From: Sclerurus mexicanus
Lineage: Eukaryota; Chordata; Aves; Passeriformes; Furnariidae
Reading direction: 5' to 3'
DNA: 64,000 bases
NCBI GenBank assembly: GCA_013396755.1
Contig: VWZF01005531.1
Coordinates: 759 to 64,758, forward strand
The translations under genes and the position numbers were made by a program. The notes under the pieces are model-generated. The model had not been told where the DNA came from. It ran no database searches and was given only the letters and a program-made list of their open reading frames with translations. Within the stretch, counting starts at the first letter, position 1. Each line of letters begins with the position of its first letter. Shown here one piece after another: positions 1 to 13,400 of this stretch.

Positions 1-3000
1 TTTTTGACTAAAGGTGGGCAGCCAGAGAATTTAACCTTCATTTACGATTAAGAGACATTAAAAATCTCTCAGATGATTTTCTGAGGCTGTCAGATTAAGA
101 GATACTGTGTTAGTGGTGTACATTAACTTGCTGGAACTTATATTTAAGAAAAACCTTTCACTTTATTACCCATGCTAATTTCTCCTTCACTTAGCATTTA
201 AGTCTTTATAATTGATTTTCTCCTTGCAACTTTTTATGAGCCTCTGGAGGGGTTTTTTTGCCCTTTGTCACGGTCGTACAATCTGTTAAAGATTCCTGTG
301 TTGTGATGGTTGTGGGCTATGCCATGGTTATATCATAAAATTTGATATTCCCAAGAGAAATTATTCTTTCCCTGTATTCAAGGAATTACTGGAATTCTTC
401 AGTACATAAAAATAAAGAATGCTTTAGAAACAAAACTGTGAGTGTGCAAAATTTTTAAGTTATTTCATTGATTTTTTTTTTCTCAAAATTCAGCTTTAAT
501 ATTACATGTTTGAAAGCTCAGGTACTGCTAATTTTACACCAGTGAAAAATCTAAGCAGAAAGTAGAACTGAATTCATTCAGGTACTCAAGGCAAGTTTAG
601 GTTAAGATTTCTGAGTAGCAATGTTTGAACTTTGTTTCTACCATTTTCAAACTAAAACCAATAAAACAAAGAGGGAAGAATCTCTACATAGAGGTGGAGA
701 ACTCACCCTGCTTAGCAAGTCATAAAACTGTGCTACAAGTGATGCAGGCAGGGGGAAAGTGTAAGGTAATGAGGAATGATGGGCTGTTACCATGAAAATT
801 ATGGGCAAAACCATTCAGATTTCAATTACCAGGGAGAACTTCAGACTACAGTGTATATTTGGTGTTTAATAAACTGTGAGGGAAAATGTGGATAGTGTGG
901 ACGTAGTTGATGAGAATATGTGGTTGAGTAAGAGAGCAATTTATGTTGAATAAGATGGAGGTATTTTTCATAGACAATGCCTTAATGAGAAAACAGTAAA
1001 TTAGTTTCGTATTGATTTAATCTGAAGAGGCAAGAATTGGCAAATTTATCATATTTAAGGATAAGATAGATTACATTTACAAAGGGGTTAGAGGTCCTTT
1101 AGAACTTCTTTGGAGTGCAGTTGTGTAATGTCTTCATATTGGAGGTAGTTTATATATTTATATATATGTGCACGTAGTAGGATAGGACTAGTAGGTTTAA
1201 ATCATTTGGGGTTTTTTGTTTTTATAAAATGGAACATTAGTATTCCATTTTTTCAGCTGGATAAGATCTGATTTTCTTTCAATTAAAATATTTTAGAGAA
1301 GCAACACACACTGAAATCCACATTTATCAGAAACCTGTACTTCACCAGCACTTCAAGTGGGAAAATAAATATTTGTTGCTCTTTTCCCCACCTTGTTTTT
1401 GAAAGAAATACTGCTTCAATATAAAACCGTAGATGGAAGCCCTGTGAAGCATTGTCTTGTTCCAGCACTCCTCAGGGACCTGTAGGCAGTGCATGGGAAC
1501 CAAACTGTCAGGCACTTGGGTTGGCTTGCTGGATAAATGATTTGTAGAGTACATCTGTTATCTTATAACTTGTTTACATTCTGATTACAGAAGATGAAGT
1601 TGGAAGTCTTTGCGTGGGAAATGTAAGCCATATAGACTGCTCAGCATAGCCAGGCTCTTTACGAAATGTGTTAAGGGTGACATTTTTCTTGAAGTGCAAT
1701 TAGAACAATTTTTGTGTGTGGCAAGTTCTAGATCTTATTGCAAACATATTTCTTATAAAATGCTATGAAGAAGTAATTGATTTATATTATGACTTTGTAT
1801 CAATTAATAAACCAATCCAGGACTATAACGTGCACTTTCTGGTGGTGTTTTCGTCATGTAAATTCTTCACATGAATTTACATGCACATTTTGAATTGAAA
1901 TGTAGTTTTCTAAGAAGTTAAGAGATTTCCTATTCATTATATGAGAGTGCTGTGTACAAGTTAGAGAGATATTCACAGTGATTTTCACTATGGCAGGTTT
2001 CCCATCTGCTGCTGCTCTGGGAACAAGTATTTACCATTACTTTTATCATGCTATCATTATCATGTCTTTGATAAATTTCAAAGTGGATAATTTGTGCCTC
2101 TCAGAGGAGTGAGAATAATTCCCTCAGCGATCAGCAAACAGAGTGATTCAGTTCAATAGTTCTTGTGATATGTTTTTAATGAAATTGATACCACAATCAG
2201 GGCAGTCACATGTGAGAGTTGTACAGAAATGAGAATAATCATTGGACAATTCAGGTTGAAATTCCTGCGTGCTGGAATCACATTTCTTAATTTATACTCA
2301 AACTGGTCTTGATAGATGAGATTAGAATATTGTCAGTGCTATTTCCACAATATCCCCAAATGACTTAAAGAACGTTTTCGTTTTATCCATAACATCTCTT
2401 CTTTTAAATTGGATGTATTTTCATTAATTGTTTTCCCTTTCAGCAGTGAATCTTAATACTCTTGAAATTGCAAAAGTGAATGGTATTGAAGACAGACAGG
2501 CAAGTTTAATTAAAACTTTATAATTAATTCATCAGTAGAATGAATTATTTCAATACAGATCCATTTTCTGATCATCATTAGCTGCTATTCTCCCCCTTTT
2601 TTGTGTGAGGCTGCTGTGTCCTTTTGTCAGGTTGTTTCATGTGGTATAAATCAAGTGGAAAATATTACAAGTATCGTGTGTGAATTGAATCTTGTTTAGT
2701 TTCAGTTTTCCTGTAGCAAGTACTGAAGGTTTTAATGAGCTCACTGTTTCATTTTTGAAAGAAAAAACGAGATGTAATTTTAAATGCAATTATGTTAGTC
2801 AAGAATGTGTGAGATTAAGGAGGCAAGAGACAACTTTGTTCTCAAAATGTTTGTGGTAGTGTGTGGACATAGAATAATTTCTTGTATTTTGTATTTTGTG
2901 AGAATAATTGGTAAATGAGGGCAGTTTATATTTTGATAGAAATCTATGTGGGTTGGTTATTTTTTAATTTGAAAGTGCCTCTCAGAATGCTAACATGCAG

Positions 3001-5938
3001 CATTTTGTTGCAGAGAAGCACTAAAATAGTCCTTTCTAGAATGTACACATTGGTCAAAAGTTCCTAATTTTAGTCTATTTCAGGTGTGCCTCTGCTTGTG
3101 TTTTTTTTGTTTGGTTTGGTCTTTGTAATTTTCACCTGTTGTGTAATGGTGTTTATTAGCTGGTACACTTAAAATACAACCTAGGCTGCATTCAGGTGGA
3201 GGTCCTTTATTTAAAATGTGCTGAATCTGTAACTAGAGACAGGACTGTAGACTTGGTTGTACCAACTCAAATCAATAGTTTTCCAGCAAGCCTCTGAATT
3301 TTCATTTTTGGTGGCTTTTTTTATTACACGTTCTCTGAAATAAATGTATTTGTTTGTGGGCCTTTTTGACACTAATTCTGTTGTCTTTCTTAAAATTTAG
3401 AATGCACTGATCTGGATGTAAGAATGATACATCAGCTCCCTGGTCACAGTTCTGAGACATACATTAGGAAAGCAAACATGTTCTTTGTTTCCTTACAAAG
3501 ATCAAGGGAAATTCACTGAATTGCCAGTCCTACTTATGTCGATGGAGGCTTAGAACTGAGATCATTGTCAGCTCTGTGCTATGTAGCACACTGATCTCAC
3601 CTACTAATTGTCAGTGTGATGAGCTGATCATTACAGCAGTGAAGAGATGACAGTCCTCTGAGAGGAAGACCTGAGAGCTCAGAAATGAATAAATGGAGTT
3701 ACTGTGTCTTCCCCTGCTTGGTCCCACAGTCACATTAAGGGCTCCAGCCATCCTTAACAACAGATTTTTGACCGTGCCATGAAATTATTCTTAAAGCAAT
3801 GCTTCCTACTAATTTGCAGTCAGTCTTTGGGATCTAAAATGTTTCAAGATGTTACTGTTCTCCTGTTTAATCACATGTGTCTGAAAAGACCACTCAGGGT
3901 GGTAGTGACTGAACACTTTGTTGCCCACACACTCTTTAATTGCCGGCTTTTTGTTCCTGTGCAATGGTGTGAGGTGGTAGAAAATGCCACTCTTTCATGG
4001 TTGAGCCTGCCTGATCCTGTGGACTTCTGAGGATCTTAAATTATGGAATTTGCATTCAAGACTAACTCTAGGAATTTTAGCCAGGAGTTTACGTGTCCAG
4101 TTCATGGTGAGAACAGGAGATGTGGCTGCCTTGGGTGATAGCACTGGGTATCATCAAATGGCTTCTGCCTTCTTTCACCAGGTGGAGGCATCCTTAGACT
4201 TGGGCAGGCCTCCTGCTTTACTAGATGTAGTTATTATATGTTTTTCTTTCTCCTTGAGGCTTATATTGTCTGCACAGAGGAGCAGTGCTTGGAAAAATGG
4301 TCACTCCAGTGAGCAGAATGGATCTCTCAGTTGCATCAGGTTTAGAGACTGCTGTCAGAAGCAATCAAGTCAGCATTCAGGAAAGTGGATGACTTGTTTT
4401 TCTCCTGCTCATCTGCAATGCTAGAGGGAGCAGCCGTGTTTTCTGCTAGTTAGAGCCTATGACCAACCTATGAAGGAACTACAAGGAATACATACCCTTT
4501 GGTCTTCAAAATTGCTTTCTATTTTTTGTTTCCTATTTTTATTTTGTTTTGCACAGTTGAACTGTTCCTTTTTCCTTTGTACCAACTTTTGACATGCTAG
4601 TGAAATATTTTCCTCTTCCATGTTCCTGAGTTTGTGAACGTGTTTTATGTTGGATAAGTAGAGTGAAGATGTAACGCCAAGTGCTGCATGGAGACTGTGG
4701 CATTTTAGCTGCAGATTCCAGCCCGAAGGAGCTGACCTTTTGTTTAGACAGATGCATTTCACAAACCTTTCGAATCCATTCACGGTAGAGAAGTAAAAGA
4801 GACAATAAACTTGAAATAATTTTCTAAACCACTGTGCATGTTACATTCATCTCTATAGCAACTACATAAATAGATCTATCCTGGAGATTAATTTGAGGAT
4901 ATTTTTAATGTCTCTTTAAATTCAGTTTTCTTATTGAAACTTGAATTAGCATACTTCTTCAGCTCCTTAACTTGAGGAACATTATTGGTCATTAAACTGA
5001 ACTTTTGAGTGTGAAGAGTGCATATGATATTTTTAATAAATGCTAGAATTTGGAAGATCTGTGTGCACAGGTTACTCCTAGCCTTGATGGTACAGTGATA
5101 AAATGTCTGCACATTCACTGTCTGGAGCATCCATCAGCCCTTTCGGGGAGTCTCTAGCTGGTAGCAAAGCTGTTTTTCCCATATCCTTTTGCTTGTGAGT
5201 GTGAGAAATGAGATCGTGCCCTGCTTTTGGCTGCCTGTCTATATCCAGGAGATTTTCAGAAACCATATTTTACAAAAATTACCAAGAGTAGTTTTTCTAA
5301 TCTCCCATAGTAAAAGAAGGCACTTGTGGGGAATCAACAAAGAGGTTTAAATAGAGAAAATATGCTTTATACATAGCAAAAAAAAAATCAGCTTTATTTC
5401 ATCATGTTTGTCCAGAATCAGGTTGTCAGCAAGAGCAGTGGTCAAAGAGAACTGAGCTGCACAAATTAATACTTGAATGTGTCCTTAAAAAAAAATCTGT
5501 TAAGATTTACAGTTTATGTAAAGTTTACCTGTCTTTTCTCCCAATAGTTTTGATTGCTAGGGGCTGGGGAGGAGAAGGGCCGGGGAGAGGTGTGCTTAAG
5601 GGGGTGTTGAGAAGTGGTTTAGGCTCCAATTGAGATTTACCATGTAACACTCCCCCCTCCATAATGTGGGGAAGTAGGAAATTTGAACTCTTATTATCTC
5701 ATAGTGTGGAGCGAGGAACAGTAATTTGTCTGATAACAGGGAAAATCTGTAACACAGAATAGCATGAGATTTAAACATCAAAAATGCCCTGTGCATGGAC
5801 CCTTACTGTGCTGGCTCGGGTCACAGGTGATCACGGGTAAATACCTTCAGTTTTGTTGCTTCATCAGCAGAATAAGGATATACAGCTGGTTCAGCTTTAG
5901 GTCACTATTGGAACGAGTGCTGAGGAGTCACATCTGTA

Positions 5939-6195
5939 AAATCCTGTTGCTCTTACACTGTGTTGGTAATGCTGTTTCTTTGAGTTTTTTTCATGCTTCT
6001 GCTCCCATCTTAAGATACTTGATACTTTTCCAACTAAAATATGATGGCAAGTGATTTCACTTAGGGAGAATGCACGTGGGCACAGCACTCAAATTGAGTT
6101 CCTTCTGCTCAGTTTTTTTAAATTGCCTTTATGTATTGTATAACCCCAGCTTTTACCATAACCCNTAAATCCTGTTGCTTTTACACTGTGTTGGT
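5939..6195 (+). repeat. 29-bp direct repeat bracketing the N and the duplicated segment
   Basis: The 29 bases at 5939-5967 recur at 6167-6195 with one mismatch (C/T). Between them lie the 175-bp duplicated copy, 25 unique bases and the single N at 6165. The second repeat starts one base after the N. This is what unmerged overlapping contig ends look like. A target-site duplication of this length would not fit CR1, the dominant bird retrotransposon. Confidence 0.85.
5965..6139 (+). repeat. 175-bp duplicated segment, copy 1
   Basis: This segment matches 8093-8267 at a constant offset of 2128 bases with two mismatches (6127 C/A and 6135 A/G), about 99% identity. The similarity stops abruptly on both sides. 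The left junction shares only GGT with the flanking unique sequence. It resembles no repeat family I recognise. The N at 6165 and the flanking 29-bp direct repeat make an assembly artefact likely for this copy. Confidence 0.9.
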
Positions 6196-7342
6196 GCCCA
6201 GGGCGTCTTTATAAACACACCTACAAAATATTTTTTATGAAAGGTTACATTAAGTCAGAGGATTGGAAGAGTAAAAATAATTCAAACCAGGGACAAAAGG
6301 AGCTCTTATGCTTCCAAATGGGGCAGATTTTTCATAGGAGGTAGATGATGAAATTAATATAGCTGTGATTGCTTTTTTATTGCTTGTTTGCTTACATGCC
6401 ACTAAGGAACAAATTCTTTATATAAATATGTATTTTAAGGGATAAAAATTTTGATTTCTTATAAGTTGTAAAATGTTAGTCATGTTTTGCTGTTGTTAAA
6501 CTTGTGTAACTTTCATTGTGATTGTTGAATTTAGAGGACATTTGTAGGTTTAAGAAATAGGATTGGTTTTATCAGGTATCCGATATATATGTGTTTAATA
6601 AGAGCGTCTTTAAGTACTGGTCTTTCTTTCCCTGTTTACTAAAAAGTTTTTTTAATATTTCCTGTATTTTTTGATTATTTTTCAAGATGATTTTCATGAT
6701 AGTAGGAAAGATATATCTCTGTTTCAACAGAAATTATCTATTATATTTTATAGTAAACTTTTTTCCCCACTGTTATTTGTGGTCACGAAATACAATTTCT
6801 CAGTCTGTAGTTACATTTGCGAAAGTTATTTCAGTAAAATCTGACTAAAACTGTTTTCTTCGTTGTCTTAATGTTATCTCGTGCAGTTAAGGCTATTGTA
6901 AGGTATTTTTCTTCTTTTTTCTTCAACACAGAAAAAATAGTAAGGTGCATATCAAGTACAGTTATAAAAATCACTTATTATTACTTGCTTTCTTCTCTTT
7001 TAGAATGAATGTTTGATTCTTTCCAACAGTAACATAAACTGCTAATTTTGACCACCACAAACATTTAGAAAGGGTTGTTTTTTTCATTGTCAACCTGGTA
7101 CTGAAATAGTCATGAAGATTTATTGCATAATACTTTAAGCTCCCTCTGTAGATAGCAAGTATGCTTCACAGTCGTCTTTTAAAGCAAAGCTGGCTGCAGT
7201 TGGCAGCTTTGGAAGAGGTTCAGTTCAGACAAAGCAAATGCTGGAATGCAAAGCATTGTTCATTATTTAGAGGCCTGTGTGTGTTGCTGATGCCATTTCA
7301 GAAGTTGCATAACGTTGTGTTTTTCTTCTTTTTTGCTGCCAG

Positions 7343-7434
7343 GTGATAAATCCAATGGGATGGGATGCGTTTGGTTTACCAGCAGAAAATGCTGCAATTG
7401 AACATGGCCTTCACCCTGCAAGCTGGACAGAAAG
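7343..7434 (+). CDS. LARS2: LARS2 coding exon 1 of window
   Basis: The exon starts in phase 0 after AG at 7341-7342 and opens with VINPMGWDAFGLPAEN, a signature of the LeuRS Rossmann-fold catalytic core just after the HIGH motif. It ends after two bases of a Ser codon before the donor GTAGTT. It covers about residues 122-152. Confidence 0.95.
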
Positions 7435-10400
7435 GTAGTTTTTGATGAATTGAAATATGGCATTTCCACAGGGGACACCTCCACTGTGGCCCCCATAAAC
7501 CAACAAAACAGAGCAAAACCAGCGTAGAAGAAAGACAGTACAGAAAGAACCAGGGTTATCTGGGACCAAGGTTATTTCACAGCGTTTTATGGGACTGTGC
7601 AGATGATTCAGTTTTGAGAAATAAATATATTGGGATGATTTTCAAGGTTTTAATCTCAAGGAATTTTAAATTGTAAAATGGTAGAATATCAAAAGAGAGA
7701 TATATCTCAAACATCGAAATCAGTTTGTAAGAAATAAATCAGAATTTCATTATGGTGAGGTAAATCTTAGTAGAGAATACACAGTTAAAGATTATGAGTT
7801 GCATGGAGATTTACTAGCAGCTTTCAGTACTGTGCAAAAGAGGAAGGAGATAGTTTTTTCATTTGAGACTTGGTCTTGGAAAGTGCTAGGCAGCTATTAT
7901 TGCTGCTGATTTCTGTGAACATTTTGGGCTTTAGACCGCAGAACTGGGTGTTATATTCCCCTAACTTTCTTTAAAATGGGTTAAAATTTATAAGTGACTT
8001 GGAAACCAATCTTCCTAAGTGAAGCTGTTTGTTGTGCTCTGGATGCAGGAATCTTGTGGTATCTTTATAGACCTTGATCCCTTTCCTTCTTAGGTAATGC
8101 TGTTTCTTTGAGTTTTTTTCATGCTTCTGCTCCCATCTTAAGATACTTGATACTTTTCCAACTAAAATATGATGGCAAGTGATTTCACTTAGGGAGAATG
8201 CACGTGGGCACAGCACTCAAATTGAGTTCCTTCTGCTCAGTTTTTTTAAATTGCATTTATGTGTTGTTTAGACAAGAGTACGCTTGAAAACCAGTTGCCA
8301 TGAAGACACAAAAACCTGATTTTGTTCATTTGAGAGTCTGAAAAAATCCCTGTGCACAGTGTGTTGCTGTCTCTCAGTTATATTGTAGCACTGATGATTT
8401 CTGTCTTCCTTCAATAAGGAAGCCTGTAGAAGCTCAACTGTAAAACAAATCTACAGATCTATTACATCAGTGTCTTGTTTTTACCTCAATTATCTTCATG
8501 GAAACTTCTACTGTGATTCTTCCCTACATGACAATCGCAGCACAGAGAAATGGAGGTTGTAACTTTGCATTTGTAATATGATTGATCTGGGGCAACAGTT
8601 TCACAGCTGACTTAGGTTTTCTGCTGCCACCAGAAGTTTAGGAGTTCCTCATTCCCTCCCAGGATATATGCTCCCACCGCCTCCTTGGTGCTGGCTCAGC
8701 TGTTTTTGTGGCCCACGGTGTTGGTTTGATCAGCCTGTTGATCAGAAGGAAAAAAGAAAACTGGTGGGGGGTTTTTTGTGACCTTTTTGTAGGGCATGTG
8801 TTCAGTTGAATGGGTAGGCTGACTCAAGTCATCCTTTAGCCACACGGTCACCAGAGCCACAGCAAAATACAGCCAGGGGAGCACTGCCAGAACAGAGCAG
8901 GATTAAGCTGATGGTGAAGGTGCATCCTACTGCATCGAGAAGATTTCAGAGGGCCCTTTTGCTCAACTGCAGTGAAGATAATTAAGAATAATGACAAGTG
9001 ATACTTCAGTAATGCTTCGTTCAAACTGCAGTGTAATATTTGCCACTAAGTTGCATTCAAATCAAGAGGAAAAAAAATGCTGTCTTGTGTACATAGCCAT
9101 GGAAATTGGACCAGAATACACTAGGGACTTTTAAAATTATTATTTAAGATGAGTAATCAGACCATTCTGAGTTTTACTGCTAGTGAGATCCCAGTGTTTA
9201 GAGGATAGCTAGTGCTTTTGATTTCCCAGAACTTTATAAGCTCCTGATTTTAAATATGATCACAATAGAAAAATTTTAAGTTAATTATTTTCTATTGTTA
9301 TTATTTTGCAGTAATATTCAACACATGAAGAAACAGTTTGATGCACTAGGTCTGTCTTTTACATGGGAAAGGGTAAGATCTTTTTAAATACATAGTGCTC
9401 TATTTTACTGTACTGTGGAACACTGAAAACCCTGGAATGTCACCATTTTATTTATTACTGTAAAAGTCTTTGGTAGCGACCAGTTTAAACTGCTGAACTG
9501 TAAAATCAAGCTTTTTATCAGATTTCCCTCATTTTTTGTATACTGATATCATCTGATAATATCAATGTTTAGGATAATCTTTAAAGTGATTTCAGTTTTG
9601 CACTAATAAATACTAGGAAATTACTTCTCTCCAGTCTAGTTATATGTTATTCACAAAGCCTGGTGGATCTTAGAACAAAATAACCTTTCCATGCAGCCTG
9701 TAAATATTACTTTTATTTGAAAAAAAGAGAAAGCCATGGAAGTAGCTCAAAGATGTAACTTTCTTCTTAAAAATACAAGCAAAACCCAGTTATTAGGTCA
9801 GAGATTCATAGTAGAACACTGTAAGAAAAAATAATTTTAAAACAAGGCATTTGAAAATTAGTTTTTCTTTTATTAAAAACACCAAAATCTTGCATCCAGT
9901 TTGAGTTGTTGTTTTTCAGTGTTTTTTTAATGCAGGTTTCTTTCCTATTGGTTTCACCATATTTTTGGTAGCTGAAACGGGTTTTTTTTAACCATATCTT
10001 TTAGTAATGAATGGCTCTTTAACCTTGAGAGGGACCTATTGCTTCCAAGTTGCAGTGCTATCAAATTTAAATTGTAATACTGCCATTTAATCTGTAACTG
10101 AGAATCTATTTACAAAACTAAATAAGATACCAACCCTTCCATCAGGGTACCTTTTAGGAACAGATTACTGTGCTGTAATAAATAGATTAAGCAAGTTAAG
10201 TTGTTGGTAAGGGTGGGGGTCCTCTTTGCCTTGCCAGTGTCTGCTCTGGTAAAAGCAGATCCCTTTTACAGGTGGTTTGTTGTGATGCTGCAATGAATTG
10301 ATTTGATGAAGGAGTGTCATTCCTGTGGCAATAAGGAGCACTGACAGCAACATTTTAGTGAGAGTATCAGATACTCCTTTTAGAGCTGACAGAAGAAAAA

Positions 10401-13400
10401 GGGAAAATGGATGAGGAGAAGAGGGAGATTCTTTCCCTCCCTTTTCATATTACTGCCTGAGCAGCAGGGGTGATGGGTGATCCCTAAATCTGAGGAGCAC
10501 ATGCACTGAACAGCTGAGCAGCATCTGATGTGTTTGTAGAAGAGTTCAGACTTTTAGTAGGTATTTTATTTTTGGAGAAAATATGTTAATATCCTGTTAT
10601 ATATATTCACTGAACTGTTTTATGATCCAGGGCTCTGTATGTGTGCTGTTTATGCCAGTGCTCAGATCACAAATGAGAAGCAGAAAGTTATCTTTTTTGG
10701 CAGGGTGGAATGGCTCCAGTGTGCTATTTTTCAAAAGCTTTTATAAGCTCTTTTGTGTGTTTCTGAGTTAAGTTAGTTCTGTTAATGCTCTGCCTGTAAA
10801 GTATAAATAGAAACATTAACATTTGCTGTAATTTAAGCATGATGGCAGCATAATGGAAACGTTTTACCAGACATCATTTATTTAATCAAGATCAGTAACT
10901 GGAATACATAGAAAATTATTTTCAACTGTAAGTTTTAATGTGCTAAATGATAGGGGAAAAAACCCAAAAAAACAAAACACCTTTCAGGATTGACAGGAGT
11001 TTGCTGGCTTGCTGTCAGCAGCTCATTTCACTTGGTAGTGATGTAATTTCCCTTCACTAACTTCAAATGTTACTCCAAACCTTCACAGTTATAAAGTTAA
11101 ATTATGACCTTGAGTGATCTTTTTGCCCCTCAAGGACCATACAGCAGATTATTTCTTTTCAGTGACAGGGTCTGCTGCATTTCTTTCTAAAAAGTGTCGA
11201 TTTACAACCTGTGAGGGAGCACTTACATGGGATTCTGTTCCCGGGAGTTACTTTTACCTTGTAGCTCAAGCTTGTGTGGCTTCTGACATACTTGTTTAGA
11301 TTGAGAAATGTAATCTTTTTGTGTTGGTTAACACACATTGGTCCTTCAGGGCCAAAAGGACAAATCTCCATTCATTTTATAATTTTTATTTGACAGCTCA
11401 CTTCTGTTGTCCTACCTGTTTCTCTGTCATTCACATCTCTCTTCTTTTGTGTCTGATACTCCAGTGATGGAACTCTGTTGCCTGTGGTGGCATCACGCTG
11501 GCAGAAGAACTGTGTGAAGAAGCAGGGGAAAAAAATAAGAATTATTAAATGGATAGTGTTTAGTTGCAGAGATGGAAATCAGACTTTTATCAAGTGGGGT
11601 TTTTTCAGGGCAGAGCACAGGGAATTAATCAAGCAACTGTTTTCCATTACTAGGTCTTCACATGCTGTGCTGAAAACTTGCCATTAAATGTCTGTTTCTG
11701 ATCTTGGAAGCCTCTTATATGCACTTTTGAGGCACATCTATTCAAAGGTCATATTAATTGTTAAAAGCAAATGTTTCAGCACTGGAATATACAGTTCAAA
11801 GCAACTAGAATATAAAGTTGTAGAAAAAGAATAAAAATTTTATGCACAAGTGTTTCAGATGTCATTTGAGTAGCAGATGATAGTGCAGGAGTTGTGTGTG
11901 GTGGGAAGCTTAGATGATAGAAAAGCCCACGTCAAAGACATTTCACATTTGGAGCTGTTCCTGGTACTTGATAACTATTTGCAAGTGGGGTAAATTTTAT
12001 CCGTGGCTTACAGATAAAGTTTTTGTCAGTAACTCTAAAATCAAGAGATGTTTATGTTGATTTGAAGCTCAGTGTAGGAACCATCTTCCACTTCAGTGAG
12101 TACAAATGTGGTCCAGCAGAATGTTTGGTAAAATGGTTCTTCTTTAAACAAGTGCAAGTTAAGAAGAAAACGTTGGGGAGGGAAATCTGGTCTCTACTGT
12201 TACATATTTATGATGTAATGAGAACTTAAATACTGAGTGAAAAATAGTTGTTAGAAAATATTTTTTGAGTCTTGTTGCCTGCTGTTCTCTTAACTCCCAT
12301 TCCTCCTTCTTATGTTGTCTTATTTTTTCCTCTCTTTATTTCTCTCTTAACAGTCCCCCTCATTTGTGACTTCTTTTATGACCTGGTTTTGTGTACAGGT
12401 GACCATCACTCATTGTAAACATTACACAAATGGGGTTTGTCCATGTACACATACATGAATAAACATTTATGTTTTCTCTGTGGAATGTATTATACACTCT
12501 TGGGTTGTCTATGTCAGAATGGTGTAATAAAATCCTAAGAATAGTTTCAGGAAGTTTTATTTTGTTTAACTGCTACAGGAAGTAACCACTTGCTCACCGG
12601 AGTACTACAAATGGACACAATATCTCTTTCTTAAGCTTTTTGAAGCTGGGATAGTGTATCAAAAAGAGGTAGGTACAAACTTGGACCTCTGATATTTTAC
12701 AGGTACACTAATTTAAGTTGCTCATGTCAGTGGCACATTTCTGGATTGTCCATTCACATTCATTCAGTGGATTGTGATCTATTAGTTTTAAAATAGAATT
12801 AATTTTATACATAACTGAATTTTATATGTAACACATTTTATATGTAACTAACTAACCAGCATAAATGGCCATTATAACAAGTCAAATCAGAGGTGTTTCT
12901 TGTCAGAGATTTATATTGAAGTGGAGTCTCAGCATATAGCTTTTATTAGTTTATTTTCCGGCTCTAATATGGGATTTTCTAGATCTTAACTTCCATCATA
13001 AAAGTATATGGCATTGTGATCATTAGGAGACTCTTCAACATGGTGAGATTATTTAGCTGTATAACATTACTGTGATACTGTCTCAGAACTGAGGGGATTG
13101 GATATAACTGGAGATTATGTGCATAACCATTCTATTCCTGGACCCTATTTATGATCTCTAAAACATTACAGAAGTATTAGATACCACAGGACTATCACAG
13201 CTGTTTAGCTGCTAGCAGTACATTAGGAAATTATAGTATTTTGTAAATAGCATATATCAGGCTGTCTGCAAAGTGAAGAGTTCAGTTGGTTTCTTAAGCA
13301 GGAGGCGAAACAAAGATGTTAAATGGCAGTCCAAAGAACTCTCTGTATGGCCAAGGCAATGCAGTTCCAAAATACCTGAACAGCTGCACTTAAACAAAGC

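Larger units (their letters stand above)
1..7342 (+). other. LARS2: LARS2 intron, 3' portion of the intron before the first visible exon
   Basis: No coding exon is recognisable here; in particular I find no HIGH-motif exon. Human LARS2 has a splice junction just before the Val that opens the first visible exon, so this stretch is inferred to be intron. It ends in a pyrimidine-rich tract and AG at 7341-7342. It holds the only N of the window (6165), a 29-bp direct repeat on both sides of it, and one copy of a 175-bp duplicated segment (5965-6139). The ORFs here, up to 124 codons (4050-4424), look like chance. Confidence 0.75.

Noticed and set aside
4050..4424. 124-codon plus-strand ORF in the first intron
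   Set aside because: No recognisable domain, overlapping ORFs in other frames nearby, no splice or promoter context.
1..7342. Search for the HIGH-motif exon of LARS2
   Set aside because: No stretch reads as the expected FYVLSMFPYPSG...HMGH-type sequence in any frame, so that exon lies upstream of the window.
5897..8216. Two minus-strand ORFs sharing 41 identical residues (5897-6088 and 7971-8216), which could look like a conserved small protein
   Set aside because: The identity is entirely due to the 175-bp nucleotide duplication, including identical silent positions.
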